Program-made: the position numbers and the translations under genes | Part shown: positions 1 to 6,344 of the stretch, in pieces | Position numbering within the stretch: the first letter of the stretch is position 1 | Layout of the letters: each line of letters opens with the position of its first letter | The notes under the pieces: model-generated | Seen by the model: only the letters and a program-made list of their open reading frames with translations | Databases searched by the model: none | Told to the model about the DNA's origin: nothing | From: Bordetella parapertussis | Lineage (GTDB): Bacteria > Pseudomonadota > Gammaproteobacteria > Burkholderiales > SG8-39 | Length of the DNA stretch: 7,376 nt | Reading direction: 5' to 3' | Assembly: GCA_945869935.1 (NCBI GenBank) | Contig: CAMBSA010000080.1 | Coordinates: 1 to 7,376 of the forward strand

Positions 1-1
1 C

Positions 2-343
2 GCCTGCACGGTACAAATCAACGGCGAGGCCGTGCGGTCCTGCGTGACGCCGGTATCCGCCGTGAAGAGCGCCAAGGTGACAACGCTCGAAGGACTCGGG
101 ACGCCCGAGAAGCCGAGCCCGCTCCAGCAGGCGTTCATCGATGAGCAGGCGGCGCAATGCGCCTACTGCATCAACGGCATGATCATGCAGACCGATGCAT
201 TCCTCAGGAAAAATTCGCGACCGAGCGATGCCGAGATCCGTCAGGCACTTGCCGGCAATCTTTGCCGCTGCGGAACGCATTTGCGGATACTGCGTGCGAT
301 CAAGCGCGCCGCGGCCGGACAACCGGGACAGGTGAAATCATGA
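2..343 (+). CDS. [2Fe-2S] small subunit of an IorA-type molybdenum hydroxylase (5' end missing)
   Basis: Electron-transfer subunit of a xanthine-oxidase-family molybdenum hydroxylase of the isoquinoline 1-oxidoreductase (IorA) type. It passes electrons from the Mo-pterin subunit through two [2Fe-2S] clusters. The window opens inside the gene, and 113 codons plus TGA remain. IorA proteins are usually about 150-160 residues, so roughly 40 N-terminal residues, including the first two ligands of the plant-ferredoxin cluster, lie upstream. The remaining ligands of that cluster are the Cys codons at 5-7 (in an ACTV context) and 41-43 (RSCV). The second, helical-bundle cluster is clear: CAYC at 158-169, with a further Cys pair in NLCRCGTH near 260-275. 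The stop overlaps the ATG of the large subunit as ATGA, so the two genes are translationally coupled. The family is certain. The true substrate cannot be read from this subunit. Confidence 0.93.
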   Translation, partial: ACTVQINGEAVRSCVTPVSAVKSAKVTTLEGLGTPEKPSPLQQAFIDEQAAQCAYCINGMIMQTDAFLRKNSRPSDAEIRQALAGNLCRCGTHLRILRAIKRAAAGQPGQVKS

Positions 344-2616
344 GCGCACGCCTCGGCGCAGTCCCGGGCAGTCTCGATCGCCGCGGTTTTCTCAAGAGCA
401 GCGGCGCGCTGGTGATGTCATTCAGCCTCCCGGGCATGCTCCCCGGCAGTGCGGACGCGGCCGGCTTCGGCCCCGCGGTGCCGCAGAATGCGGTCGATTC
501 CTGGTTGGCTATCGGCAGCGACGGCACCGTCACCCTGTTCTGCGGAAAGGTGGAACTCGGCACCGGCATCAACACCGCGTTCTCGCAGATCGTCGCAGAA
601 GAACTCGACGTCGCCCTCTCCAGCGTCCGGATCGTTCAGGGCGACACCGCGCGCACCCCCGATCAGGGCGTCACCTCGGCAAGCCGCTCGATCGCGGCCG
701 GCGGCCCGCAGATTCGCCAGGCCGCCGCGGAAGCGCGCCTGGCCCTGCTCGAACTCGCCTCCGCGCAACTCGGCACGACCCCGGCGCAATTGACTGTCAC
801 CGAGGGCGTGGTCACGAACGGGACGTCGCGTGTTGCCTATCGCGAACTCGTCGGCGGCAAACGATTCGAGCGCACCGTCACCGGCAAGGCGGTGGTCAAG
901 AAGCCTGCCGACTACCGTATCGTCGGGCGCTCCGCGCCGCGGGTGGACATTCCGGAGAAACTCACCGCACGATTCACCTACGTGCAGGACGTGCGCGTAC
1001 CCGGCATGGTCCACGCCCGCGTCATCCGCCCGGCGGCCGTCGGCGCGAAACTCGTTCGCGTCGCCGGGTTTGCCAAAGACAGGGCGAACCGGCCCGGCGT
1101 GCGAATCGTCACCCGCAAGGACTTCGTCGCGGTGGTTGCGCCGACCGAGAGGGAAGCAATCCGGGCGGCGGCGGATCTGAAGCTCGAGTGGTCGGGTGGC
1201 GGCGGACTGCCCCCGCAGCCTGCGCTGGCAGCGGCGCTACGGGCCATGCCGAGCACCGACGTCACCCTGATGAACAACGGCAGTCTCGATCGCGGATTTC
1301 AGCGCACATCCCGCCGCCTGAGTTCCACCTACAGCTGGCCGTTTCATTCGCACGCGTCCATCGGTCCGTCGTGCGCTGTCGCTGACGTGCGCGGTGACGG
1401 AACGGTGACCGTGTGGTCCGCAACTCAGGACGTGCACATGCAGCGCGAGGCGGTCGCCCGCCTCCTCGGCACACCGAAGGAAAATGTCCGCATCATCTAT
1501 GTCGAGGGCTCGGGCTGCTACGGGCACAACGGGTCCGATGATGCGAACGGCGACGCGGCGCTGATCTCGAAGGAAATCGGGCAACCGGTTCGCGTTCAAT
1601 GGATGCGGCACGACGAATTCGGCTGGGCACCGCGCGGCGCGCCCTATCTCGTCGACATGAAAGGCGGCATCGGCGAGGGCGGGGAAATCACCGCATGGGA
1701 CTTCGAAGCATGGGTGCTCACCCACAGCGCGCGCTACCGCACCTACGGCAACAAGGTGTCCGGCTATCTGCTCGCAACACGGCTGAGCGGCGGCGAGGTG
1801 GACGTGCCGATCATCGCCGAAGCGGGCCGCATCCTGAACACCGGGGCGATTGCCGGCATCCGCCCGCTCTATGACCTGCCGGATTCGCGCATCCTGATCC
1901 ATGCCCTGCAGACCGCCGAACCGCATCCGCTGCGACCGAGCGAAATGCGCTCGGTCGCAGGGCTTGGCGCGTTGTTCGCAAGCGAGTCGTTCTTCGACGA
2001 GCTTGCCGCGGCGGCGGGGCGCGACCCGCTGCAGTTCCGCATTGACCGCCTGAAGGACAGCCGCGCAATCGATGTACTCAATGCGGTCGCAAAGCTGTCC
2101 AACTGGCAGCCGAGAACGTCGCCGAATCCTGCGCGTGGTCGCGAGGGAGTCCTGCGCGGACGGGATGTCGCGATGTACGCGTTCGGAACCTATGCGGCGA
2201 TCGTCGCCGAGGTGGAAGTGAATCCGTCCACAGGACAGATCCGTGTGACAAGAATCAATGTCGCGCACGACTGCGGCCTGATCGTGAACCCCGACGGGCT
2301 GAGGAACCAGATCGAGGGCAACGCGGTGCAGGGCACCAGCCGCACACTGCTTGAGGAAGTGAAATGGGACGACAAACGGGTCACCAGCCTCGACTGGCTT
2401 TCCTATCCGATCCTGCGCTTTCCGGACGTGCCGGAGGTGGCGATCGAACTCATCAACCGGCCCGACGTGCCCGCAACCGGGGCGGGTGAGGCCACGACCT
2501 ATCCGATCGCCGCCGCGATCGGCAACGCGGTGTTCGATGCCACCGGTGTTCGCCTTCGCCAGGGCCCGCTCACGGCAGAACGCATGAAGGCGGCGTTGCA
2601 GGCGAGCCGCGCCTGA
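340..2616 (+). CDS. Mo-pterin large subunit of an IorB-type aldehyde/N-heterocycle oxidoreductase, Tat-exported
   Basis: Catalytic subunit (758 aa, a normal length for IorB) of a periplasmic xanthine-oxidase-family enzyme that hydroxylates N-heterocycles or oxidises aldehydes. The start at 340 is chosen because it overlaps the previous stop (ATGA) and is followed at once by a Tat signal: residues 13-19 read DRRGFLK, then a hydrophobic stretch and an AxA-like site near residue 40. An in-frame open stretch upstream to 157 only shadows the small subunit. Visible landmarks are the N-terminal Mo-pterin segment with KVELGTG (70-76) and QIVAEELDV, an a/b hammerhead region around 193-290, the cofactor-binding GSGCYGHNGSDD (390-401), and the catalytic glutamate in GAGE, E717. 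After this Glu the proline common in the family is alanine. No cytochrome c subunit follows downstream, so the electron acceptor is unknown or encoded elsewhere. The substrate is unknown: isoquinoline, nicotinate and aldehydes are all possible for this family. Confidence 0.92.
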   Translation: MSARLGAVPGSLDRRGFLKSSGALVMSFSLPGMLPGSADAAGFGPAVPQNAVDSWLAIGSDGTVTLFCGKVELGTGINTAFSQIVAEELDVALSSVRIVQGDTARTPDQGVTSASRSIAAGGPQIRQAAAEARLALLELASAQLGTTPAQLTVTEGVVTNGTSRVAYRELVGGKRFERTVTGKAVVKKPADYRIVGRSAPRVDIPEKLTARFTYVQDVRVPGMVHARVIRPAAVGAKLVRVAGFAKDRANRPGVRIVTRKDFVAVVAPTEREAIRAAADLKLEWSGGGGLPPQPALAAALRAMPSTDVTLMNNGSLDRGFQRTSRRLSSTYSWPFHSHASIGPSCAVADVRGDGTVTVWSATQDVHMQREAVARLLGTPKENVRIIYVEGSGCYGHNGSDDANGDAALISKEIGQPVRVQWMRHDEFGWAPRGAPYLVDMKGGIGEGGEITAWDFEAWVLTHSARYRTYGNKVSGYLLATRLSGGEVDVPIIAEAGRILNTGAIAGIRPLYDLPDSRILIHALQTAEPHPLRPSEMRSVAGLGALFASESFFDELAAAAGRDPLQFRIDRLKDSRAIDVLNAVAKLSNWQPRTSPNPARGREGVLRGRDVAMYAFGTYAAIVAEVEVNPSTGQIRVTRINVAHDCGLIVNPDGLRNQIEGNAVQGTSRTLLEEVKWDDKRVTSLDWLSYPILRFPDVPEVAIELINRPDVPATGAGEATTYPIAAAIGNAVFDATGVRLRQGPLTAERMKAALQASRA

Positions 2617-2637
2617 CCACCGCCTCGAGGCTCGCCT
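2600..2637. terminator. Hairpin at the convergent junction, possible bidirectional terminator
   Basis: A 9-bp perfect inverted repeat (AGGCGAGCC at 2600-2608, GGCTCGCCT at 2629-2637) encloses the stop codon of the large-subunit gene in a 20-base loop. A smaller 5-bp hairpin (CCGGA-ATAG-TCCGG, 2640-2653) follows. The two lie between convergent genes, where a shared terminator is expected. Neither has a T-run on either strand, so intrinsic termination is not demonstrated. Confidence 0.3.
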
Positions 2638-2676
2638 TGCCGGAATAGTCCGGAACGGGCGGGCGGCTTGGCCACG

Positions 2677-3654
2677 CTACTCCGCCTTGATTCCCGAAGT
2701 ACGGATCAGGTCGCCCCAGCGCTGCATCTCGGCGGCCATATGCCTGCCGAAGGCCTCCGCGCCCAGGCCGGGAAGATCGAAGCCCATGTCGGTGAAGCGC
2801 TTGTTGACGTCCGGCAGGCGCGTGGCCTTGACCAGTTCGTCGCTCAACTTCGCCACCACCGCGGGCGGCGTGCCGGTGCGCGTCACCGCACCGAACCAGG
2901 CCGCCATCGTGATGCCGGCGTAACCCTGCTCTTCGAGAGTAGCGACGTTCGGAAGGGATGCAGCGCGCTGCGTCGTGGCCACGCCGATCGGGCGCAGCTT
3001 GCCTTCGCGGATGTTCGGCAGAAAGGCGAAGGGCACATCGAACAGCATGTCGACACGGCCTGCGACCAGATCCTGTCCCGCGGGAGCGCCGCCCTTGTAG
3101 GGCACATGGGTAAGCGGGGCACCGGTACGCAGGCGGAACAGTTCGCCCACGAGATGGCCTCCGGTGCCGATGCCCTGCGAGGCGTAGCTGCCACCGCCCT
3201 GCTTCGCATTTGCGAACTGGATGAACTCTGCCACCGTTTTCGCCGGATTGGCCGCCGGCACGGTGAGAACCATCGGGCCGGAGAGCAGCAGCGCGAGCGG
3301 TTGCAGGTCCTTCATCGTGTCGTAGGACAACTTCGCGTACAGGCTCTGGTTGATCGCGAGCGCGCCCATGTCGCCGATCAGCAACGTGTGCCCGTCGGCG
3401 GGCTGGAGCTTGAGCGCATTGATCGCGATCTGCGCCGCGCCGCCCGGACGGTTGTCCACGACCACTGTCGTGTTCATGCTCGTGCCCATCTTGTCGGCGA
3501 GCACGCGCGCCATCACATCGGTCGGACCGCCCGGCGGAAACGGTACAAGAATCTGGATCTGTCGCGCGGGAAAGCTTTGTGCGGATGCGCCGATCGCAAG
3601 CGCCATTCCAAACAGCGAAAAACCGACCCTCTGGACGAACGAATTTCCGGACAT
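2677..3654 (-). CDS. Bug/TctC-family tripartite tricarboxylate transporter substrate-binding protein
   Basis: Periplasmic solute-binding protein of the Bordetella uptake gene (Bug) family, 325 aa, the usual size. The open frame extends to 3756, but the start at 3654 is preferred: it has a near-perfect Shine-Dalgarno (AAAGGAGGAG), seven bases separate the AGGAGG core from the ATG, and a proper signal peptide follows directly. The signal has an Arg at 9, a hydrophobic core at 10-23 and a likely cut after ASA at 25. The mature protein opens with FPARQIQILVPFPPGG and D46, the ligand-loop signature of the family. Later come SQGIGTGGHLVGELF (typical GTxxHLxGE loop), HVPYKGG, and a C-terminal AWFGAV...GTP segment. 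No TctA or TctB membrane partner is adjacent, which is normal for Bug genes. The ligand is probably a carboxylate or small organic anion, but this is inference. It lies 125 bp downstream of the EamA gene and may have its own promoter. Confidence 0.95.
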   Translation of the reverse strand: MSGNSFVQRVGFSLFGMALAIGASAQSFPARQIQILVPFPPGGPTDVMARVLADKMGTSMNTTVVVDNRPGGAAQIAINALKLQPADGHTLLIGDMGALAINQSLYAKLSYDTMKDLQPLALLLSGPMVLTVPAANPAKTVAEFIQFANAKQGGGSYASQGIGTGGHLVGELFRLRTGAPLTHVPYKGGAPAGQDLVAGRVDMLFDVPFAFLPNIREGKLRPIGVATTQRAASLPNVATLEEQGYAGITMAAWFGAVTRTGTPPAVVAKLSDELVKATRLPDVNKRFTDMGFDLPGLGAEAFGRHMAAEMQRWGDLIRTSGIKAE

Positions 3655-3659
3655 GCCCA

Positions 3660-3669
3660 CTCCTCCTTT
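3660..3669 (-). promoter_or_regulatory. Strong Shine-Dalgarno for the Bug gene, fixes its start
   Basis: The minus strand reads AAAGGAGGAG. The AGGAGG core (3662-3667) is seven bases from the ATG at 3654. This decides against the longer open frame beginning at 3756, whose extra 34 residues are Arg/Asp-rich and would precede the signal peptide. Confidence 0.85.
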
Positions 3670-3697
3670 GATTCGACCCGGCGCCGGACTTCGGTCC

Positions 3698-3715
3698 CGA
3701 CGTTGTGCCACGTCG
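3698..3715. repeat. 18-bp inverted repeat upstream of the Bug gene, possible operator
   Basis: CGACGT and ACGTCG arms (6 bp each) flank a 6-base spacer TGTGCC, about 45-60 bp upstream of the Bug start in the 125-bp gap after the EamA gene. A second, perfect 10-bp palindrome CCGGCGCCGG lies at 3678-3687. Either could be an operator or a leader hairpin. GC-rich palindromes arise easily by chance, and no regulator gene is adjacent. I found no convincing -35/-10 pair in this gap. Confidence 0.25.
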
Positions 3716-3779
3716 CTGCACGGATCGTCACTGCGAACAAAGCGCGAATCTAGCACGGCCGCGACGGCTAACGACGGAA

Positions 3780-4700
3780 TCAGCCGGAGCGTTTGAGGTA
3801 CTGCATCCTGAGATAAATGTTATTTGCCACCAGCGCCAGCACCACCATCGCGGCACCCGTCACCTCCACTGCGGCTATCGGGTGCCCCTGCCAGGCGCGC
3901 ACCGCGAAGGTCACCACCGGCATGAAGTTGATCAGCAACGAGGAATTGAGTGCGCCGATGCGCTGGGTGCCGTAGGTCCACAGCAGCATCGAGATCAGCA
4001 CGCCGGCGATCGCAAGATAGAGGAGTTCCCACATCACGCTGCGAAGTGCTTCCGCCCCCGGCACTGCGATCGATCCGGAAGTAACCAGTGTCGCCGAGAC
4101 CAGCCCGGTAGCCAGCAGGCCCGGAATCAGCGTGAGCACCGTCAGGCGCAGCGCCGACCAGCCCGCGAGCCGGTTGATCGCCATCGTGTAAATCACCCAG
4201 CAGGTAGCGCCGCAGAGAACGATGAAATCGCCGAGCAACTCGCGCGGTGTGCCCGCCATGGACAGGTCGCCCTTGGTCACCACCAGCACCACGCCGCAGA
4301 ACGCTGCAATGATGCAGCCGAGGGTGAAGTTCGCCGGCCGCCTTCCCTGTGCAAACCACTGGATGATCGCGGTGATCGAGGGTTGCAGCGCGATGATCAC
4401 CACCGCGTGCTCGGCGCGCGACAGCGACATGCCGAAGAACACCAGCATCGGCGAGGCGCACATCCCCACTACACCGAACACACTCGCGGGCAGGACCTTG
4501 CCGCGGTAGCTGAGCGATCCGCGACCTTCGACGAAAACCAGGATCGGAATCAGGAACAGCGTGGCGAGGCCGTAACGGATCAGTGTCACATGCACGGCGT
4601 CGACCGCATGGAACACGTCCTTGCCGATCGGCAACTGCACGCCCCAGAGAACGACCGCGGAGAAAGCCGCGACAAGGCCGAGACCGAAGGAACCTTTCAT
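3780..4700 (-). CDS. EamA/DMT-family inner-membrane transporter (RhaT/YdcZ-like exporter)
   Basis: Drug/metabolite transporter superfamily protein, 306 aa, with the family's two-fold repeat of EamA domains (about residues 7-141 and 156-293) and about ten predicted hydrophobic helices. Helix 1 (GLVAAFSAVVLWGVQLPIGK) is the typical opening segment with a WG motif. Near the end of the first half, LSRAEHAVVIIALQPSITAII matches the usual helix 4 region (A-x-x-A-x-x-L-x-x-x-x-P). In the second half, TYGTQRIGALNSSLLINFMPVVTF matches the corresponding repeat. The start at 4700 is the most upstream possible in this frame. No clear Shine-Dalgarno precedes it, only a GAAG about 14 bases upstream. DMT exporters move amino acids, nucleosides or drugs, and the substrate here cannot be told. 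It is the upstream gene of the minus-strand pair and probably has its own promoter in the 4701-4878 gap. Confidence 0.93.
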   Translation of the reverse strand: MKGSFGLGLVAAFSAVVLWGVQLPIGKDVFHAVDAVHVTLIRYGLATLFLIPILVFVEGRGSLSYRGKVLPASVFGVVGMCASPMLVFFGMSLSRAEHAVVIIALQPSITAIIQWFAQGRRPANFTLGCIIAAFCGVVLVVTKGDLSMAGTPRELLGDFIVLCGATCWVIYTMAINRLAGWSALRLTVLTLIPGLLATGLVSATLVTSGSIAVPGAEALRSVMWELLYLAIAGVLISMLLWTYGTQRIGALNSSLLINFMPVVTFAVRAWQGHPIAAVEVTGAAMVVLALVANNIYLRMQYLKRSG

Positions 4701-4733
4701 CGTGCAGCGGGCTTCATCGCGGGGCGAAACAGG

Positions 4734-4745
4734 TGAACACGTTCA
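4734..4745. repeat. Short inverted repeat TGAAC-AC-GTTCA in the divergent intergenic region
   Basis: A perfect 5-bp arm inverted repeat with a 2-base spacer lies 33-45 bases upstream of the EamA start. The surrounding 4701-4878 gap separates divergent genes and must hold promoters for both. On the minus strand TACCAT (4752-4757) is a weak -10 candidate without a good -35. The GAAC/GTTC arms resemble LexA-type half-sites, but the spacing (2) does not fit the known N4 or N7 forms, so no regulator is assigned. Confidence 0.25.
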
Positions 4746-4858
4746 TCAACCGATGGTACAACACGCCCTCCGCCTGCCTGTTCGACCTGCGCGACCCGCG
4801 CGTCACGTGCGCGACCCCGCCCCACGCGCGGCCTGCGCCTGCCGGGCGCTCGCGGCGC

Positions 4859-4867
4859 TGGCATAAT
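4859..4867 (+). promoter_or_regulatory. Extended -10 promoter of the hydrolase gene
   Basis: TGGCATAAT reads as an extended -10 element (TGn plus CATAAT, 5 of 6 to the consensus). It stands out in a very GC-rich stretch. A 17-bp spacer leads back to CTGCCG (4839-4844), a poor -35, which extended -10 promoters tolerate. The predicted start point near 4873-4875 leaves only about 4-6 bases before the ATG at 4879, so the transcript would be almost leaderless. Confidence 0.5.
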
Positions 4868-4878
4868 CCGCGACTTCC

Positions 4879-5976
4879 ATGGACACCCTTACCCACGCGC
4901 TCTCGGGCGCCCTGATCGCCCGCGCCCTGCCGCAGCGCTTCCTGTCCGTCCGCTCGCGCGGCGAGGAGCCGCAGGCGGAAGCAAGCGATATCCCGGAGCG
5001 CCGGCGGATGCTGATCTGCGCGATCGCCGCCGCGTTTCCCGACATCGACTTCGTCGCCAATGCCGCATCCCCTCTCACCTATCTCCTGAACCATCGCGGC
5101 GTCACGCATTCGCTGGTGATGCTGCCGCTCTGGGCGCTGTTGCTGTCATTCCTTGCCGCACTGGTTTTCCGGCATCCGCGCGGCTGGAAGGCCTACATCG
5201 GCGTTGCCGCCATCGGCGTGCTCGCGCACATCACAGGCGACCTGATCACGTCCTTCGGAACCATGGTGTTCTCCCCGTTCTCGGACGCGCGCTACGCCTG
5301 GGGCACGACCTTCATCATCGACCTGTGGTTCAGCGGCATCATCCTCGCCGGACTCGCGCTCTCCGCGGTATGGAAATCCTCGCGCGTCCCGGCGGCTGCT
5401 GCGTGCGTGCTGCTCGTCGCCTACGTGGGTGGCCTGCAACTACACCTGCAGGAGCGCGCGCTCGAGGTCGGCCGCGAGCAGGCCCGCGCGCTCGGCTGGC
5501 CGCGGGCGAAAGTGTCCGCACTCGCCCGCGCGGCTTCGCCCTTCAACTGGACCGTGCTCGTGGAAAACGAAGGCGACTACCGCTTCGCCAACATCAACCT
5601 GCGCGCCACCGAGATTCCCGCCGATCCCGGGCCGGATGCGTTCTTCGTCACAAGGATGGCCGCACACTTCCGCCCCGTGCCCGCGGCGGTGTGGAAACAG
5701 GCAAGCCGGTACGGACTTTCACCCGGGGACATCGCTCTCGCACGCGATGCCTGGGAGCAACCCGATTTCGCTTTCTTTCGCTGGTTCGCCGACTACCCGA
5801 TTCTGCTCGACATCGCGCGCAGCCCAGCGTCCACCTGCGTCTGGTTTCACGATCTTCGATTCACCAACCCGGGTGTCCCGCGCGAGCCCTTCCGCTACGG
5901 CATGTGCCGCGGGAGTGGCAGCCAGTGGCGCGCCTACGAAATGCTCGGACGGGGCGAAAAGACCCTCGTGCGCTGA
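4879..5976 (+). CDS. Membrane-bound metal-dependent hydrolase, YdjM/DUF457 family
   Basis: Inner-membrane protein of 365 aa belonging to the YdjM/YfhP (DUF457) family of putative metal-dependent hydrolases. The conserved polar residues are all present: MDTLTHALSG at the N-terminus (H6), FPDID (D55, D57), HRGVTHS (H72, H77), HITGD (H117, D121) and a later D148. Hydrophobic segments lie at about 79-97, 105-120, 143-165 and 170-188. The remaining ~175 residues are soluble, Trp/Phe-rich and without a motif I know. E. coli YdjM is only about 200 aa, whereas YfhP-like members have a comparable C-terminal part. The ATG at 4879 is supported because the family normally begins at MDxxTH, but no Shine-Dalgarno precedes it. 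The gene is divergent from the EamA gene and followed by a hairpin at its stop. The physiological substrate of the family is not established. Confidence 0.92.
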   Translation: MDTLTHALSGALIARALPQRFLSVRSRGEEPQAEASDIPERRRMLICAIAAAFPDIDFVANAASPLTYLLNHRGVTHSLVMLPLWALLLSFLAALVFRHPRGWKAYIGVAAIGVLAHITGDLITSFGTMVFSPFSDARYAWGTTFIIDLWFSGIILAGLALSAVWKSSRVPAAAACVLLVAYVGGLQLHLQERALEVGREQARALGWPRAKVSALARAASPFNWTVLVENEGDYRFANINLRATEIPADPGPDAFFVTRMAAHFRPVPAAVWKQASRYGLSPGDIALARDAWEQPDFAFFRWFADYPILLDIARSPASTCVWFHDLRFTNPGVPREPFRYGMCRGSGSQWRAYEMLGRGEKTLVR

Positions 5977-6012
5977 AACAGAATCCGGAAAAGCACAAGA
6001 TTCCCGTTTCAG
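5973..6012 (+). terminator. Hairpin spanning the hydrolase stop codon, possible terminator
   Basis: CTGAAAC (5973-5979) pairs with GTTTCAG (6006-6012), and inside it GAATC (5981-5985) pairs with GATTC (5999-6003). The two helices are separated by a 1x2 internal loop, and the apical loop is 13 bases. This gives 12 bp in total and includes the TGA stop. No T-run follows, so it may stabilise the 3' end or serve Rho-dependent ending rather than act as a classical intrinsic terminator. Confidence 0.4.
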
Positions 6013-6040
6013 ATCCGTGCCTTGCCCGCGCCGGCGGCGC

Positions 6041-6070
6041 TTGACGGCGGGTGCCCTGAACGATTAGAGT
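6041..6070 (+). promoter_or_regulatory. Sigma70-like promoter for the leuA leader transcript
   Basis: TTGACG (6041-6046, 5 of 6 to the -35 consensus) and TAGAGT (6065-6070, 4 of 6, with the key T, A and final T) are separated by 18 bp. The expected start point is about 6075-6078, which is at or within three bases of the leader-peptide ATG at 6078. It is the best promoter match I found in the 470-base gap before leuA. A small GC hairpin (GCGCC-GGC-GGCGC, 6028-6040) lies immediately upstream. Confidence 0.5.
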
Positions 6071-6077
6071 TCCCAGC

Positions 6078-6164
6078 ATGTATTCCTGCACACAGACCAA
6101 TGTCATTCTCCCTGCGGCCCGTCTGGGCTTCGGTCTGCTGCTGCTGCGCCCCGCGCGCACATAA
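6078..6164 (+). CDS. Leucine-rich leader peptide upstream of leuA (LeuL-type, 28 aa)
   Basis: A 28-codon ORF begins ATG TAT TCC TGC and ends with TAA at 6162-6164. It contains six leucines, four of them consecutive CTG codons at 6135-6146 (residues 20-23, in the context GFGLLLLRPART). A run of codons for the end product of the downstream enzyme is the hallmark of ribosome-mediated attenuation peptides such as LeuL of enterobacteria. It lies 282 bases upstream of leuA, right after a promoter-like element, and is followed by strongly folding RNA. No upstream in-frame start exists before a stop at 6057, and only a weak AGAG precedes the ATG. That AGAG overlaps the -10, so translation may be leaderless. 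I recognise the type of element, not a known homologous peptide, and chance cannot be excluded because CTG is a common codon in this genome. Confidence 0.65.
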   Translation: MYSCTQTNVILPAARLGFGLLLLRPART

Positions 6165-6182
6165 CCTACCCCCACAATTCGA

Positions 6183-6237
6183 GCTGTACCCGCGCCGGCC
6201 CGCAAGGACCGGAAAAACGTCCTGCGTACGGGTCAGC
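6183..6237 (+). ncRNA. Bulged hairpin downstream of the leucine leader peptide, attenuator candidate
   Basis: Starting 18 bases after the leader stop, GCUG-(U)-ACCCG-CGC (6183-6195) pairs with GCG-(UA)-CGGGU-CAGC (6224-6237). This is 12 bp with two small bulges. Inside the loop AGGAC (6205-6209) can pair with GUCCU (6219-6223). The hairpin is in the right place to sense where the ribosome stands on the leader ORF. An alternative 7-bp pairing, CCGGAAA (6209-6215) with UUUCCGG (6269-6275), would disrupt its apical part. Its role as pause, protector or antiterminator helix is inference. Confidence 0.45.
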
Positions 6238-6344
6238 GTTCGATGATGCATCGATATCAGGCACAGGATTTCCGGAGACGGACGTGGCAAACGACATGGC
6301 AAAGCAAAAGACAAGCGAACCACCCCGCACGCTGCGACTGCGGC

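Noticed and set aside
157..339. N-terminal extension of the large subunit upstream of 340
   Set aside because: It overlaps the small subunit in another frame and would put residues before the Tat signal. The ATGA overlap start is typical for this pair.
1237..2268. 343-aa minus-strand open frame inside the hydroxylase large subunit
   Set aside because: It is an antisense shadow with biased composition. The plus-strand frame carries all IorB motifs.
2570..3753. Long open frames overlapping the Bug gene: 2668-3753 on the plus strand (361 aa) and 2570-3721 on the minus strand (383 aa)
   Set aside because: They are shadows of the Bug gene. Composition is Arg/His/Gly-rich without motifs, while the 2677-3654 minus frame has a full family match, a signal peptide and a strong Shine-Dalgarno.
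3705..4736. 343-aa plus-strand open frame antisense to the EamA gene
   Set aside because: It is extremely His/Arg/Gln-rich with no domain, as expected for the antisense of a membrane protein in GC-rich DNA.
5339..6067. Two alternative plus-strand frames (239 and 212 aa) over the 3' half of the hydrolase gene
   Set aside because: They are Arg/Pro/Ser-rich shadows with no motif. The hydrolase frame is continuous and well supported up to its stop at 5976.
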